64,000 nucleotides of DNA from Rhytidiadelphus loreus (taxonomy: Eukaryota; Streptophyta; Bryopsida; Hypnales; Hylocomiaceae): NCBI GenBank assembly GCA_947034895.1, contig OX344763.1, forward strand, positions 2,668,501 through 2,732,500, read 5' to 3'. Shown in pieces: positions 11,831 through 22,667 of the stretch. Under the pieces are notes generated by a model. That model did not search any database and was not told where the DNA came from. It saw only the letters and a program-made list of their open reading frames with translations. A program made the position numbers and the translations under genes. Position 1 is the first letter of the stretch; each line of letters starts with the position of its first letter.

Positions 11831-12283
11831 TTAATCCTAAAGCATTGAGGCATGATTTCAAGCTATTTTTCACTTTGGAGCAAGCCCTTCCCAATGCAAT
11901 ATTTGTATGATTTGTGTGAAATTTTTACAAAAGGTGTGTTTCACTACTAGCTCAATGTTTAGAAAATTTTAGACCAATCTAAGTCACAATTGTAAATTTA
12001 TGCCTCAAAAAGAATTTTCTTTCTAGTTTTGGGCAGTCCTAGGCAACCATGATATATAGGACCATTTGGGCTGAAATTTTGTAGCAAAAATCCATCTTTT
12101 TGCAGCATGATTTTTTAATAGAAACTTAAATTGGACTAAGATTTTCTAGGCATCAAGCTAGTAGTAAAACACACCTCTAGTAAAAATTTCATACAAATCC
12201 AACAAATATTACATTGGGAAAGGCTTGCCCCAAAGTGAAAAATGTCCTAAAATTATGTCTCATTGCTTTAAGGATTAATAAAT
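11831..12283. repeat. Long imperfect hairpin with arms of about 155 bp
   Basis: Sequence from about 11831 to 11985 is repeated in reverse complement at about 12125-12283. Matching blocks include TTAATCCT-AAAGCA, CACTTTGG with CAAGCC, CCCAATG-AATATTTGT, ATGATTTGT with GAAATTTTTAC and GTGTGTTT-ACTA. The loop is about 140 bp. No coding frame is seen. It may be a foldback or MITE-like element, or a source of double-stranded RNA if transcribed. Confidence 0.65.
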
Positions 12284-13043
12284 TAGAGACAATACAATGG
12301 TAGAAATGAAAATAGGCTTATATACCTTAAAAAATTTCAAGACTTGAGACATATGTGAATTTGCTTTTAAGTCATACAAACATCAATCAAAATGATTTCT
12401 TATCGCCAACAAGGCCCTATCCATTGTGATGGTTGTCACTCTTCTACAACTCCTAAAACTCCAATCATCCTTTTTTTTGAATTTCAGCCTCTTTTGTCAT
12501 TGAAGTAAGTGCACCCCATGATTGGCTCAAATAGCAACTTCATATCATTTAGTAGATGTAAATTCTGTTTATTGGATCTCATTGGCAAATGAAAGAGGAT
12601 TCCAACATATAGTAGCACGTATTAGTTGAATATCTTATAAAGAAGTTATGAAAATTTGAAGTATTGTTTGTAGGTGTACCAGAACTTGACACTTAGGCTC
12701 TTCTTGGCTCACATGTTTTAATTGTGCACATCTTGTTCATCATTATCTATATTTTAGTGTTGCTTCTTAGTTTAAATGTAAATGTCACATATTGGGCATT
12801 GATTATAAGTGCACATACTTTAAATGAGTGAACTTTGTAGTTACAATTTGCTAACTGAAGTTCAATTAGAAGTGTGATAAGTTCAACTAGAAATATTAAT
12901 ATAATCTATTCTATGAAAACAAATTGTTTGTTTTGTAGTATTTGTGAGACTGTTGGGCTGATGTGGGCATGCTTGGTACTATTGTTGTATGCATTAAAGA
13001 GAGGAACTGGTGTTTTGACTACAAAGCAAAAGATATTGAATTT
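12284..13043. other. Intergenic DNA up to the copia insertion site
   Basis: No gene was recognised. The 5 bases AATTT at 13039-13043 are the left copy of the target duplication of the adjoining LTR retrotransposon. Confidence 0.5.
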
Positions 13044-13262
13044 TGTTAAGAAACGTAGTGTGAATGTTCACCATAATACATGGTGGATTAGTCAACAAAG
13101 TAGTTAGTGGTATTTCTTAGCCAATATGGAGAGAGTACTATTGATTGTCTCTTTCCTTTTGTATATACTTCCATTCAATGTTACTATAGTGGGTGTATTT
13201 CTTCTCTTATATACTTTGGTGTTTGTGTTTTGAGTTTTTGTTTCATTTTTTTATTCTCAACA
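13044..13262 (+). repeat. 5' LTR of the copia element
   Basis: 219 bp from TGTTAAG to CAACA. Relative to the 3' LTR it carries about 21 extra bases near 13065-13085 and lacks a CTCTCTCGAG-like insertion. The shared block GGATTAGTCAACAAAGTAG is identical in both LTRs. Confidence 0.92.
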
Positions 13263-14010
13263 CGTTATCAGCATGCTCCCTTACGATTGTTTGTACACAC
13301 GCTCTAATAATTTTGTTTACAATTTCTTCTTCCAGTTTAGGATTATTTTTTTTAGAGGGAGCTTTGCAGCCCCCCCCTCCATTGTCTCTTTTGCTACCTC
13401 CCTGTATGCCCTTCTCCTTCTCTTGGCCACCCCTTAGTCTACCGACCCTCCTCCCTCTATCAACTGCCTTGGCACAGGCTCCCTCCCTCCACACAGCCTA
13501 CCTCCGCACAAGTTTACTTCCCTCTATCCCTCCCTTTCACCCCTCGCCCAAGCCTTCTGCCTTCTGCCCACTTGCGCCTTCCACCTTTCGACTTACCCAT
13601 TTTCCTCCAACCTCCTTGCTTCCTCTCTCCTCATGTCCTTTGAAATTCATTTTTTTTCCTTCTTCTTTTCCTTCAAGTTTCTACATCTCTTCTTCCTTCA
13701 CCTCCACCCCTCTACCCCTTCACCTCAAGCTCTCTTGGTTGTCTCTCCAAACTCCAAGTATTTTTCATTTTCATTTTATTTTACTTATTTTAGACTTTTC
13801 ATATATATTTTTATATTTTTATATTTTCTTTATCTTTATCTCTCTCTTTATCTTTATCCCTTATTTTAATTTTTATCTTCATTTTACTATTTATTACTTA
13901 TTATTTACTAGTTACTATTTCATTACATCATATTACTAGTTATTACTTCATTACTACTTACAACTTCATTACTACTTACAACTTCATTACAACATTAGTA
14001 TTTAGAGATA
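13263..14010 (+). other. Copia leader: primer-binding site and long pyrimidine-rich tract
   Basis: The putative primer-binding site is at about 13263-13276. From about 13330 to 13870 the plus strand is strongly pyrimidine-rich, with C-rich then T-rich runs, and then ACTTCATTACTACTTACA-type repeats to about 13995. The open frame over this tract reflects composition bias and resembles no known protein. Confidence 0.7.
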
Positions 14011-15051
14011 GAAAAATTAGATGAACTTTGGCAAAAACTCAAAGCTCATTTTGACCATCAGAAAACGATGTTTCTTCCTAGAGCTCTCCACAATTGGATG
14101 CATTTACAAGTGTTGGATTTTTCAACACTTGTTGCTTTTAACAATGAATTGTACCGCATCATATCACAATTCTCAAATAGGAAATGATTGAGAAAATTCT
14201 CTCAACATTTCCACCAGTTTCTGTTGTACTTGTTCAGCAGTATAGAAATATGAAATTTGAGAATCACTCAGATCTCATGTCTATTACTTCTTGCTGAAAA
14301 GCAAAACGAGATCCTTCTGCCACTATAAGAAACCCACATTTTAGTTTGCGTTTTGTAATTTTTCCAGACGGATTTTAAGCGATGTCAAAAAAAACAATTT
14401 GTGTTTTTTCATGTCCAATGTAACATCCAGATGTTACATTGGACGTGAAAAAACACAAATTGTTTTTTCTAATGTCACCTAAAATCCGTTTGGAAAAATT
14501 ACAAAATGCCAACTAAAACGCGGGTTTCTTATAGTGTGCGCAATGTAGAGGCCCGCCCTATTGAGACTACAGTTCCTAAGTCTCATGTGGTCAAGGTTTT
14601 TAATGTCAAACCTAAGAGACAAAAATTCAAGAAACATTGTTATAAACAGTCCAGTAGTCATAGTCATGTGCACAAAAAGAATATCAATTCTTCTTCACAC
14701 AATCATAGTAAGCGTCAGTCAGAGACGCGTACTTGCTACAAATGTGGTAGAGTTGGGCACTTGGCAAATGTTTGCTGTACATCAGACTATTTTGTCAAGA
14801 TGTTTAAAGAAAACAAGAAACTCAAAGCCCAAAATCGTGAAACTCATACCATGGACCCGTTTGGAGTTGAAGAGTTTGAAACTCATCTTGTTGAGGATAC
14901 CTCCACTGGTGAGTCTTGCGATGCGCTCCTTGACTTCGTAACTACACATATTATTTTGCAGAATAAACAATTTTTTGATGTTGATAATCTTTCAACTTGG
15001 CAAACCAGAAATTTAATAACTATGGTTGGATCGAATGTGTTTCGTATCTAG
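14011..15051 (+). pseudogene. Copia gag fragment with CCHC zinc knuckle, broken by a MITE
   Basis: From 14011 the frame reads EKLDELWQKLKAHFDHQKT, a typical copia gag (UBN2-like) opening, with stops from about 14185. The gag homology is interrupted by the MITE at 14321-14536 and resumes as RNVEARPIET. The zinc knuckle CYKCGRVGHLANVC (CX2CX4HX4C) is encoded around 14730-14775 and would bind the element RNA in the particle. The apparent open frame starting at 14506 begins inside the MITE, so its first residues are not gag. Confidence 0.85.
14321..14536. mobile_element. CACTA-type hairpin MITE nested in copia gag, 216 bp
   Basis: It begins CACTATAAGAAACCC and ends GGGTTTCTTATAGTG and is flanked by the 3-bp direct repeat TGC (14318-14320 and 14537-14539). 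CACTA ends with 3-bp duplications define the CACTA (En/Spm) superfamily (established knowledge). Nearly the whole element is one palindrome with the centre at CATCCAGATGTTAC. Related elements are at 32368-32564 and 57157-57348. It inserted after the retrotransposon. Confidence 0.87.
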
Positions 15052-15059
15052 GAGGGACT

Positions 15060-17880
15060 ATCAAAGGTGACATTGCCTGAAGGCATTACCATAACATGCA
15101 TGCGTGCTATGTTTTCACTCTCTGCGCCTCGAAACTTGATCAACTATCGAGATATCCGCACCAATGGTTTTCATCTCTTGACCAAAATTCTAGATAAGTG
15201 AGAGGCTCTGATTTTTGTACAAAACAATAAAGTAGTAAAAACAGTCTTTGCTGCGGCAAGTGGCTTGTATTGGATTCCAATCCAACCACCAACTGTATTT
15301 AGTTTTGTTTTATCTTCTAATTTCACTATGACATAGAAGACTTGGTCATCTAGGCTTCACTTTATTTCAAAAAATTCTTCCATGTGTTCTTAGTCATAAT
15401 TTACAACCAGTTGATGTAAATTCAATGACACTATATCGAGTATGTGTACAAGGCAAATTGATTGCCAGACCATCTATATGGAAGCTGCCTAGTGAATTAC
15501 CACCAATGCTTTCGAGATTGCATGGTGATATTTGTGGTCTTATAACGCCTATATCTGGACAATTTTGATATTTTTTGGTTTTGGTTGATGCATCACGTAG
15601 ACAATCTCATGTCTCTTTACTATCAACTCAAAATTTGGCTTTCGTCAATTTATTTTCCATGCTTATCTGGTTCAAGGCTCATTTTCTGATTACCCAATCA
15701 AAACGCTTTGGATGGATAATGCCCAAGAATTTTGATCCAAATCTTATGAAGACTATTGTACTGCCATTGGGATTGATTTGATATATTCAATCCGTATGAA
15801 CATGCTCAAAATGGATTGGCAGAGTCTTTCATCAAGTAAATCCAACTTATTACAAGCCCTTTGTTTTTACATGCAAATTTGCCCGTATACATGTAGAGAC
15901 ATGTAGTTCTACATGCTACAACTTTAATCCGACTCCGTCCTTCATCTTTGGAGATTGCTTCTTCACAAGAACTTTTTTTAAGACTCATTCTTAATGTATT
16001 CCATTTGCGAGTATTTGGATGTCGTGTTTGGGTTCCAATTGCAGAACCTCAACGTCATACTATTGGCACTCATCTCTAAGAAGGCATCTATGTTGGATTT
16101 GACTCTCCCAACATTATTCGTTATATTAACCCTTCTACTAGTACATTACTTTGTGCGTGCTTTGTTAATTGCTGTTTTGAAGAAGATGTATTTTCATCAT
16201 TGAAAAGAGAAACCTCTATTCAAGAACCTTTTTCTAGTCTTATTTTTCAAGTCTCTCAAATATTTACATCAAATCTTAATCCACCGACATCCATGAACCC
16301 GATGATCTATTAAAGACGCGATTAATCGCTTTGATTGGCTCAAGTGGAAGGCTGCTATTGAGGAAGAGTATGATTCTTTGCATAAAAGACAAGTCTTTGG
16401 ACTGATCGTGAATAATCTCAATTCACAACCTCTCGGTTACAAACTAATTTTCGTATGGAAACACAATGACAAAGGTCAGATTATTTGCTACAAAGTTTGT
16501 CTTGTTGCTCAAAAATTCACACAAAAGTTTAGCATTGATTATGATATCATATATTCACCAGTTATGGATACTGTTACTTTTCGATATCTTCTTGGCATGG
16601 CGGTATACACCATCCTTGAGATGACACTTATGGATGTTGTTACCGCCTATTTATATGGATCACTTCATACTAATATATATATGAGAGTCTCACCTAGCTT
16701 TAAATCTACAAATCCAAATGCAACTATTCTAGGCAAATATTATGGTGTTAAATTACAACATGCACTATATAATCTCAAACAATTTGGACGCATATGGTAT
16801 CAACGCCTACGACAATTTTTTTATTGAAAATCATTTTATTAATGATGCATTGCTTCCATGTCTCTTTATCAAATGAGACAAAGATGATTTTGTCATCATT
16901 GTTGTTTATGTCGATGACTTGAACCTTATAGGTACCAAATCAGCATGTATTGCAGCTATTCAACTTCTTGTTTGTGAGTTTGAAATGAAGTTACTTGGCA
17001 GAACGATTTTTTTTTTTTACAAGTTCTTTATTTGAAAGATGGTAGCATTTTTCTTTCTCAAACAACATATATCAACCGAATCCTCAAAAGATTCAACATG
17101 CTTGATGCATATCCTCTATCATCACCTATGGTAGGTCGGAGTTCTAAGGATGAAGATCTTTACCGTCCTTGCGAGGAGGAGGAAACATTGAATGAAAACT
17201 ATCCATACCTCACTGCGGTCGAAGAACTTTTGTACTTAGCTACGTTTACAAGGCTTGACATTGCATTTGCAGTTAGTGTTCTTGCAAGACATAGTGCTTG
17301 TTCCTACACTTCGACATTGGAATGACATCAAACACCTTTTCCGTTATTTGAAAGGAACTGAAGATTTGGGACTACACTATACTCGATTGTGAGGTCCAAT
17401 ATTGGTTGGACATGCTGATGCTAGATATAGATTAGATCCTGCAACATCCAAATCTCAGACAGGTTATGTTTTTTTGCAACATGGAGCTGCGATATCTTGA
17501 AAATGAGTAAAGTAAACAATCACCGCAACATCATCCAATCATGCAAAAATTATTGCTTTGCATGAAGCATCTCGAGAATGCATTTGGTTAAGATTGATTG
17601 ACAAATTCATTTGAACAAATTGTGGATTATTTTATGATAACTCTCTAACTGTTTTATACGAAGACAATAGTGCTTGTGTTACTCAAATGCAAGCAGATCA
17701 GTTTTATTAAAGGTGATTGCACAAAGCATATTGATCCAAAATATTTCACCTACACTAATGATTTGATTACAGACAAGCTACTTGATATTAAGAAAATTGC
17801 ATCAACAGATAATCTTACTGATTTTTTTACTAAGGCTCTTCCATCATCTACTCATTGTTGACTTGTCCATGACATTGGAA
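15060..17880 (+). pseudogene. Copia pol relic: integrase, reverse transcriptase, RNase H
   Basis: Integrase is recognisable from about 15470 to 15990: GDICG, then LVLVDASRRQSHVSLLST, then a decayed MPKNFDPNLM region where the core would read LDNAGEF-like. Reverse transcriptase runs from about 16380 to 17320, with FVWKHNDKGQI, CLVAQKF, DVVTAYLYG, LYNLKQFGRIWY and the catalytic YVDDL at 16904-16921. RNase H lies at about 17400-17870, with VGHADARY, SNHAKIIALHEASRE, EDNSACV and DIKKIASTDNLTDFFTKALP. Many in-frame stops and frame changes (for example after 16824 and at 17014-17030, a T-rich slip) make it non-functional. Sequence at about 18050-18090 (TTTTCCCAGATAAGGTTTTA) is the usual post-pol copia tail. 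Confidence 0.9.
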
Positions 17881-18471
17881 TGTGTCGGCTTAATATTTTG
17901 GAACAAGAAATTCAATAGATTTTTATTTTGAAAATTATTAACCTTTTGATATTATTCTATGGATTTTTTCCATTGGATTTTACCATGAGAATGAATTGAT
18001 AAAAGTGTTGTACTCTTTTTCCTTCATCTGTGATTTTGTCCTTGACTATAAGCAAGGTTTTCCCAGATAAGGTTTTAATGAGGCAACAACTGTAAACTTT
18101 AAAGATTACAAAAATTTCTGGATAGAAAAAGGTAGGGTCGTGGTGAGAACCATGGTTTGGGGTTCAATGTTGGAGCTTGTTAACCATCTTGGGGTGTCAT
18201 GCATCTTGTCATATCACAACTCAAGGGTGGGATAGCGAGTTGATTGTTATTCTTGCTTCACTAGCATGCCAAGCCATGAGTTTCCTGAACCAGTCAACGA
18301 GAGCGACAAGAATCGAACCGCGGACCAATCGGTTGACCATCGACATATAAACCAGCCGACCAAGTCCACGACTTGGCAACTGTATTCAGCATTCAATTTA
18401 TTTTATTGCCTTCATCGACCAAACCCATATGATTTTATTATTTTATCCTTATTATGTCAAGCAAGGAGGAG

Positions 18472-18679
18472 TGTTAAGAAATGGAGTGTGTGGATTAGTC
18501 AACAAAGTAGTTAGTGGTATTTCTTAGCCAATACGGAGAGAGTACTATTGATTGTCTCTCTCTCGAGCTCTCTCCTTTTGTATATACTTCCATTCTTCAA
18601 TGTTAGTAGGTGTATTTTTTTCTCCTGCATACTTTGGTGTTTGGGTTTTGGGTTTTTGTTTCGTTTTTTATTCTCAACA
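18472..18679 (+). repeat. 3' LTR of the copia element
   Basis: 208 bp, TGTTAAGAAATGG to TTCTCAACA, preceded by the purine tract ending at 18471 and followed by the target duplication AATTT at 18680-18684. Confidence 0.92.
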
Positions 18680-19998
18680 AATTTCAAAGTTTTTAATAGT
18701 TAAAAAATTAAGGTAGTATGCTCTAAAAGCGACCATTTAAGAGCTAGTCTGCCTTTTTGTGTAGTCTGAAGTGAACAAAATTATTTTTCTATAATTTTTC
18801 AAAGAAAAAAAATGGATGTGGAACCTAACACAAGTGGTTTTGTATTTTTCCAAGCATTTTTGAATTAGTTACAAATTTTCAAAGATTCTAGACATAGGCA
18901 CCTACTTGTGACTATGGGTTTTCCAAAATCTATCTACTTGCAACTTGTAAAGCAATGTGTGAAAATCAAAGACAATGATTGACTCTTACAATAGAAAAAT
19001 CATTTTTCTTTGGTGCATTCAATTGCTATAGTGTCCATTTAAGGATCACCCCATCTCCATTCTCCACCTAAACTAGGGGCGATTTGAAGAAGATGGGCGC
19101 TTATAGAATACACTACCTTAGAAACAAAGTTCCAATCGAGGTACTCTTGGTTATATTGGAAAGCCCTCAAGAAGTGTGTACAAACGAGAGTTTATGGTAT
19201 TTGGACCAACAAGGTAAAAGATATTGAAGTTTGAAGTTTGACTCTCATCATAAATTAGAAAATTGGATGGAAATTTGAAAATAGTTGCACAAAGCCATCG
19301 AGCCATTAGGCTATAGCTATCAGGCACCACAACATCAAGTCAATAATTTTATTTTTACTTTAGAAATTTTTTGTTGATATTTTATTTTTACCTTTAATTT
19401 TTTTTAATTTAAATTTAAAAAAAATTGAATTTAAAAAAAAATTATACCAAAATTTTAAATTAAAAAAAATATATAACACAAAAATTGATAGAACACCTGA
19501 TATTAAACATTTATACTATTGGTAATTTGTCATATTTAATGGATTGAAAATTAGATATAGAAGGATATTAAGGAGGATTTAGCTACAACTTTTGTGGCAA
19601 TTACAAAAGACATACTAATGGTTGTAGCAATGGCACTAGGCATATTGGTAGGTATTTTTAATATTTCAATTATTGACTTGGTCTAATTAACCCCTAGAGG
19701 ACCATTTGTCCCTTTGGGGCACAAGTGGGATTTTGGGCAAGTACCTACAGTCTCAATTTTTGTCTTGATTTTTTGAAACTTGTTTTGAAGATAGAAAAAT
19801 TGATTAGCTACATGGGAATATTATTATTTTTTCAATTGATGCCCATAAACAAAAATTATGCGCAAATAAGCTAAAAATAGGGAAGAAAGGGCAACAAAAA
19901 AAAAATTCAAAATCATCTTGTTCATAATTCAAAAGATACCCAATTACATTTTCTTGAAACTTTTCAAGTAGATAATGTAACCTTCAAAAAGGATACAT
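18680..19998. other. AT-rich intergenic DNA
   Basis: No gene is recognised. It includes long A/T runs at about 19350-19450. Sequence at 19130-19330 loosely resembles the duplicated repeat at 34.8-35.15 kb (GGAAAG, CATGG or TTATGG, CATTTGGACC-like blocks). Confidence 0.45.
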
Positions 19999-21168
19999 TT
20001 AAGAATTAATGATGTCTGTCCATAAGTTCATTAATTCACTATCATTTTGTGAAGGAGGTGTAGAACCAATATTTAGTTCACATTGATAATCATTATTACT
20101 TTGAACTTGGGGGTGATGGTAACTACATTGTTCAAATGGGATTGAAGTTTGTTCTCCAAAAGGATTATACAAAGATGCTTCTTGCCAAGGAAATTGATTT
20201 GAAGACCCATGTACATCTACACTTGCAAGAGAATGATTCTCACTGCTTTGATTGTGGGGGTAGAGGTTACTATCTTGTTGAGACAAGATTGAAGTTTGAT
20301 CAAACGAGGAATTATATGGAAATGGTTGTTGCCACTGCCATGTTTCTGCATTCTGCCATTCAAAAGGAAATTGATTTGAAGATTCATCTACATCCCTTCT
20401 TGCAAGAGAATGATTGCCACTCATTAGATTGTGGGGGTAGTCGCAACTATGTTCTTGAGATGAGATTGAAGTTTGATCAAACAAAGTATTATACAAAAGT
20501 GGTTGTTGTGAAGCTCCCATTTCTTGATACTGAACTCTTGTTGTTTGGAATTCAAGTGAAGTATCTATCTCATTTAGTTGTTGTGAAGCTCTTGTTTCTT
20601 GATATTCAACTTCTGTTGTTTGGAATTCAAATGAAGATACATCTATTTCATTTAGTTGTTGTGAAGCTCCCACTTCTTGATATTGAGTTTCTAGAGTTTG
20701 GAATTCATATGAAGATACATCTATCTTTGTACTTGTAGCTTTTGAAGTTTTAAAAGGAGAAAATAGTTGTTTGCATACTTTACATGCATATCTTGGTTGG
20801 TTTACTTTGCCATTGTTATAGCCTCGAAATGTTGCATTGTTTTTTGTTTGGCAATAGTTACAAACCTTGTTGAAATTCTTCAATTCTTCGGTTTCTACTT
20901 TAGGCAACTTGGCATAACCGTCTTTGTGATTGTGCTCTCGGATTGGAAAAGGATTGAAATGATAAAGTTTGCCTAACTCAAGGGTACAATCTTGGCATTG
21001 ATAGCGAGGTTGGTTTTGTTTTTTGTTGTTTAAAAATTTGAATGTGACGTTTGATTGTTTACATCGTTTGCATATTTTCTTCATTTCTGCATACATACTT
21101 GGTTCTTTGGCTTTTCTCTTTGAAAGACTTGCAACATTGATAGAGGCCATGTTGAATCTGCAAGACAT
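19999..21168 (-). CDS. Dof-like protein with two tandem zinc fingers
   Basis: One open frame of 389 residues, stop TAA-type at 19999-20001. Finger 1 has C33, C36, C58 and C61 with the exact Dof spacing CX2CX21CX2C and shared residues (N40, F43, NN47-48, QPR53-55). Finger 2 has C103, C106, C129 and C132 with CX2CX22CX2C and again NN and QPRY before the third Cys. Canonical Dof proteins have one finger followed by WTxGG, which is missing after both here. Residues 145-389 are Gln/Ser/Asn-rich, with repeats around EFQT..QYQE..ASQQLNEID and FDQTSI, resembling a transactivation region. Probably a nuclear DNA-binding protein (inference). A second ATG at 21150 lies just after a good 3' splice site (CTTGCAG), so translation may start there. 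A transposase-type zinc ribbon is the main alternative. Confidence 0.72.
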   Translation of the reverse strand: MSCRFNMASINVASLSKRKAKEPSMYAEMKKICKRCKQSNVTFKFLNNKKQNQPRYQCQDCTLELGKLYHFNPFPIREHNHKDGYAKLPKVETEELKNFNKVCNYCQTKNNATFRGYNNGKVNQPRYACKVCKQLFSPFKTSKATSTKIDVSSYEFQTLETQYQEVGASQQLNEIDVSSFEFQTTEVEYQETRASQQLNEIDTSLEFQTTRVQYQEMGASQQPLLYNTLFDQTSISSQEHSCDYPHNLMSGNHSLARRDVDESSNQFPFEWQNAETWQWQQPFPYNSSFDQTSILSQQDSNLYPHNQSSENHSLASVDVHGSSNQFPWQEASLYNPFGEQTSIPFEQCSYHHPQVQSNNDYQCELNIGSTPPSQNDSELMNLWTDIINS

Positions 21169-22667
21169 ACTTTTATAAGGTTAGTACCTAATTTATATGA
21201 TAAACAAAGAATGCATATTCATGAAAGTAATGTATATGCATATAAATGCATTTATGAAAAAGAAAGAAATCAATATATCACTAAAAAAAAGCAAATTCAA
21301 TAAATGTAAGAAAATTGTACCACAAATATTAGAAAGTAGACTGACCTTGTGTTACAAAAGACTGCTAGTTAATCAAATCACATAAGATGATAATATACCC
21401 TAATATATTTGGATTTTTTATATGATTTTACATTTCTTTAATATAATTGATGTTTTATATGATTTTACATTTCTTGCTTTTACAGTAAAAGGCAAAAAGT
21501 AAAAGTGAAGCTCGCGTGGTCAGTAAAGTAGTCATGTTATGTTTCTTACATGATCTTACATTTCTTTCTTTTAGATTAGTAGGATGTAAAAGGCACAAAA
21601 ATAAAAGTCATACTTGTGTGGGTGGCTTTGTGGTCAGCTCGCTGGTTGAAAGCAGAGTCCACAATTAAGCAGCCCTTATATTTTCTACTTTGGACATGCT
21701 GCACATCAATCCTGCCACCTATGTCCTATGCATGATGATATAACTTACTACTAGAAAACCTAGATTGAAAATAAGTAAGACTACTAGGAATTGTCCTATT
21801 GGACACAATAGTATTTTGTGCCTATGGCAGAAGTACTACAGAATATGCAGAAAATCCCTGCACATGATGACATATGCCAACAATAAGAGCACCTCCATAC
21901 CCACAGAAAGGAAGCTCAACCTTAGCAAATAAGATCGATTCAACATCCATGGATCATTACACAAAAAGCTGGATCATTCTAGAAAATTTATTGAAAAATC
22001 TTTACAAAATCATTCTATGTTCGGATTCAGAGAGGAATGAAAAACAAGAACGATGTTTTGTTCTTACAGCAGTGACAGCCCCTCCTTGGTCACGTCCTCA
22101 GGCTGGAAAAGCTCTGCCTAATCCAAGGTCTGTTATTCATTGGTTGGACTAGATAGCAAGTTGGGTAAGCAAGACTTGGCTAAATGTCTATGAATACTGA
22201 TCTTTGAATGAAAACAGTGCGGTCCACCGTCACTTCCAGTGATCTACAACCTCCCAATTTCAAATCGGAGAAGTTATTACATAGCGATACAGATTTGATC
22301 TCAACAGATTTTGCTCGAACCGAAAGTTATCTCTCCAAAGCTCTATACCAATCTCCCAGGAACCGCACCCCTGCACATGTTACAATGGATAAAGTGACAC
22401 AAATAACGTACCTGCACTCGATCAACCCAGTGTCGCAACATCACAACTTTACAATCCCACCAGAACAAAATGAAGATATTGTTACACGAACATATACATA
22501 TCAGCTTAAACAAGATCTCCATGTCAGCAACAACAAATAGCATCTTCAATGGATCAGACAGTGTAGAACCGCAACCACTCATGTCAAGAACAAAACACGC
22601 TACTTCAATGCCCAGAGTACATTTACAGCAATCTAGAGTACACTATTCTCACCCCTATATCTAATTC
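21169..22667. other. Upstream flank of the Dof-like gene and 3' flank of ABCI6
   Basis: No gene is recognised. Three diverged copies of TATATGATTTTACATTTCTT lie at about 21417, 21450 and 21540 (the last as ACATGATCTTACATTTCTTT), within 400 bp upstream of the Dof-like start. About 22200-22667 is less AT-rich and may be the ABCI6 3' untranslated region, with poly(A) at lower coordinates. Confidence 0.45.

Larger units (their letters stand above)
13044..18679 (+). mobile_element. Ty1/copia LTR retrotransposon, decayed, about 5.6 kb
   Basis: Two similar LTRs begin TGTTAAGAAA and end TTCTCAACA, and the whole is bracketed by the 5-bp direct repeat AATTT (13039-13043 and 18680-18684). A putative primer-binding site CGTTATCAGCATGC directly follows the 5' LTR, and a purine tract (AAGGAGGAG) precedes the 3' LTR. 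The internal order is gag with a CCHC knuckle, integrase, reverse transcriptase and RNase H, which is the copia order with integrase before reverse transcriptase. All frames carry stops and frameshifts, so it is defective. The LTRs differ by small indels and substitutions, so it is not recent. A CACTA-type MITE is nested in gag. Confidence 0.93.

Noticed and set aside
13193..13939. 248-codon open frame on the plus strand
   Set aside because: It starts in the copia LTR and crosses a pyrimidine-rich leader; composition alone explains the Leu/Ser/Phe/Pro-rich product.
22208..22664. Overlapping plus-strand frames below ABCI6
   Set aside because: No domain or codon pattern; more likely the 3' untranslated region of the minus-strand gene.
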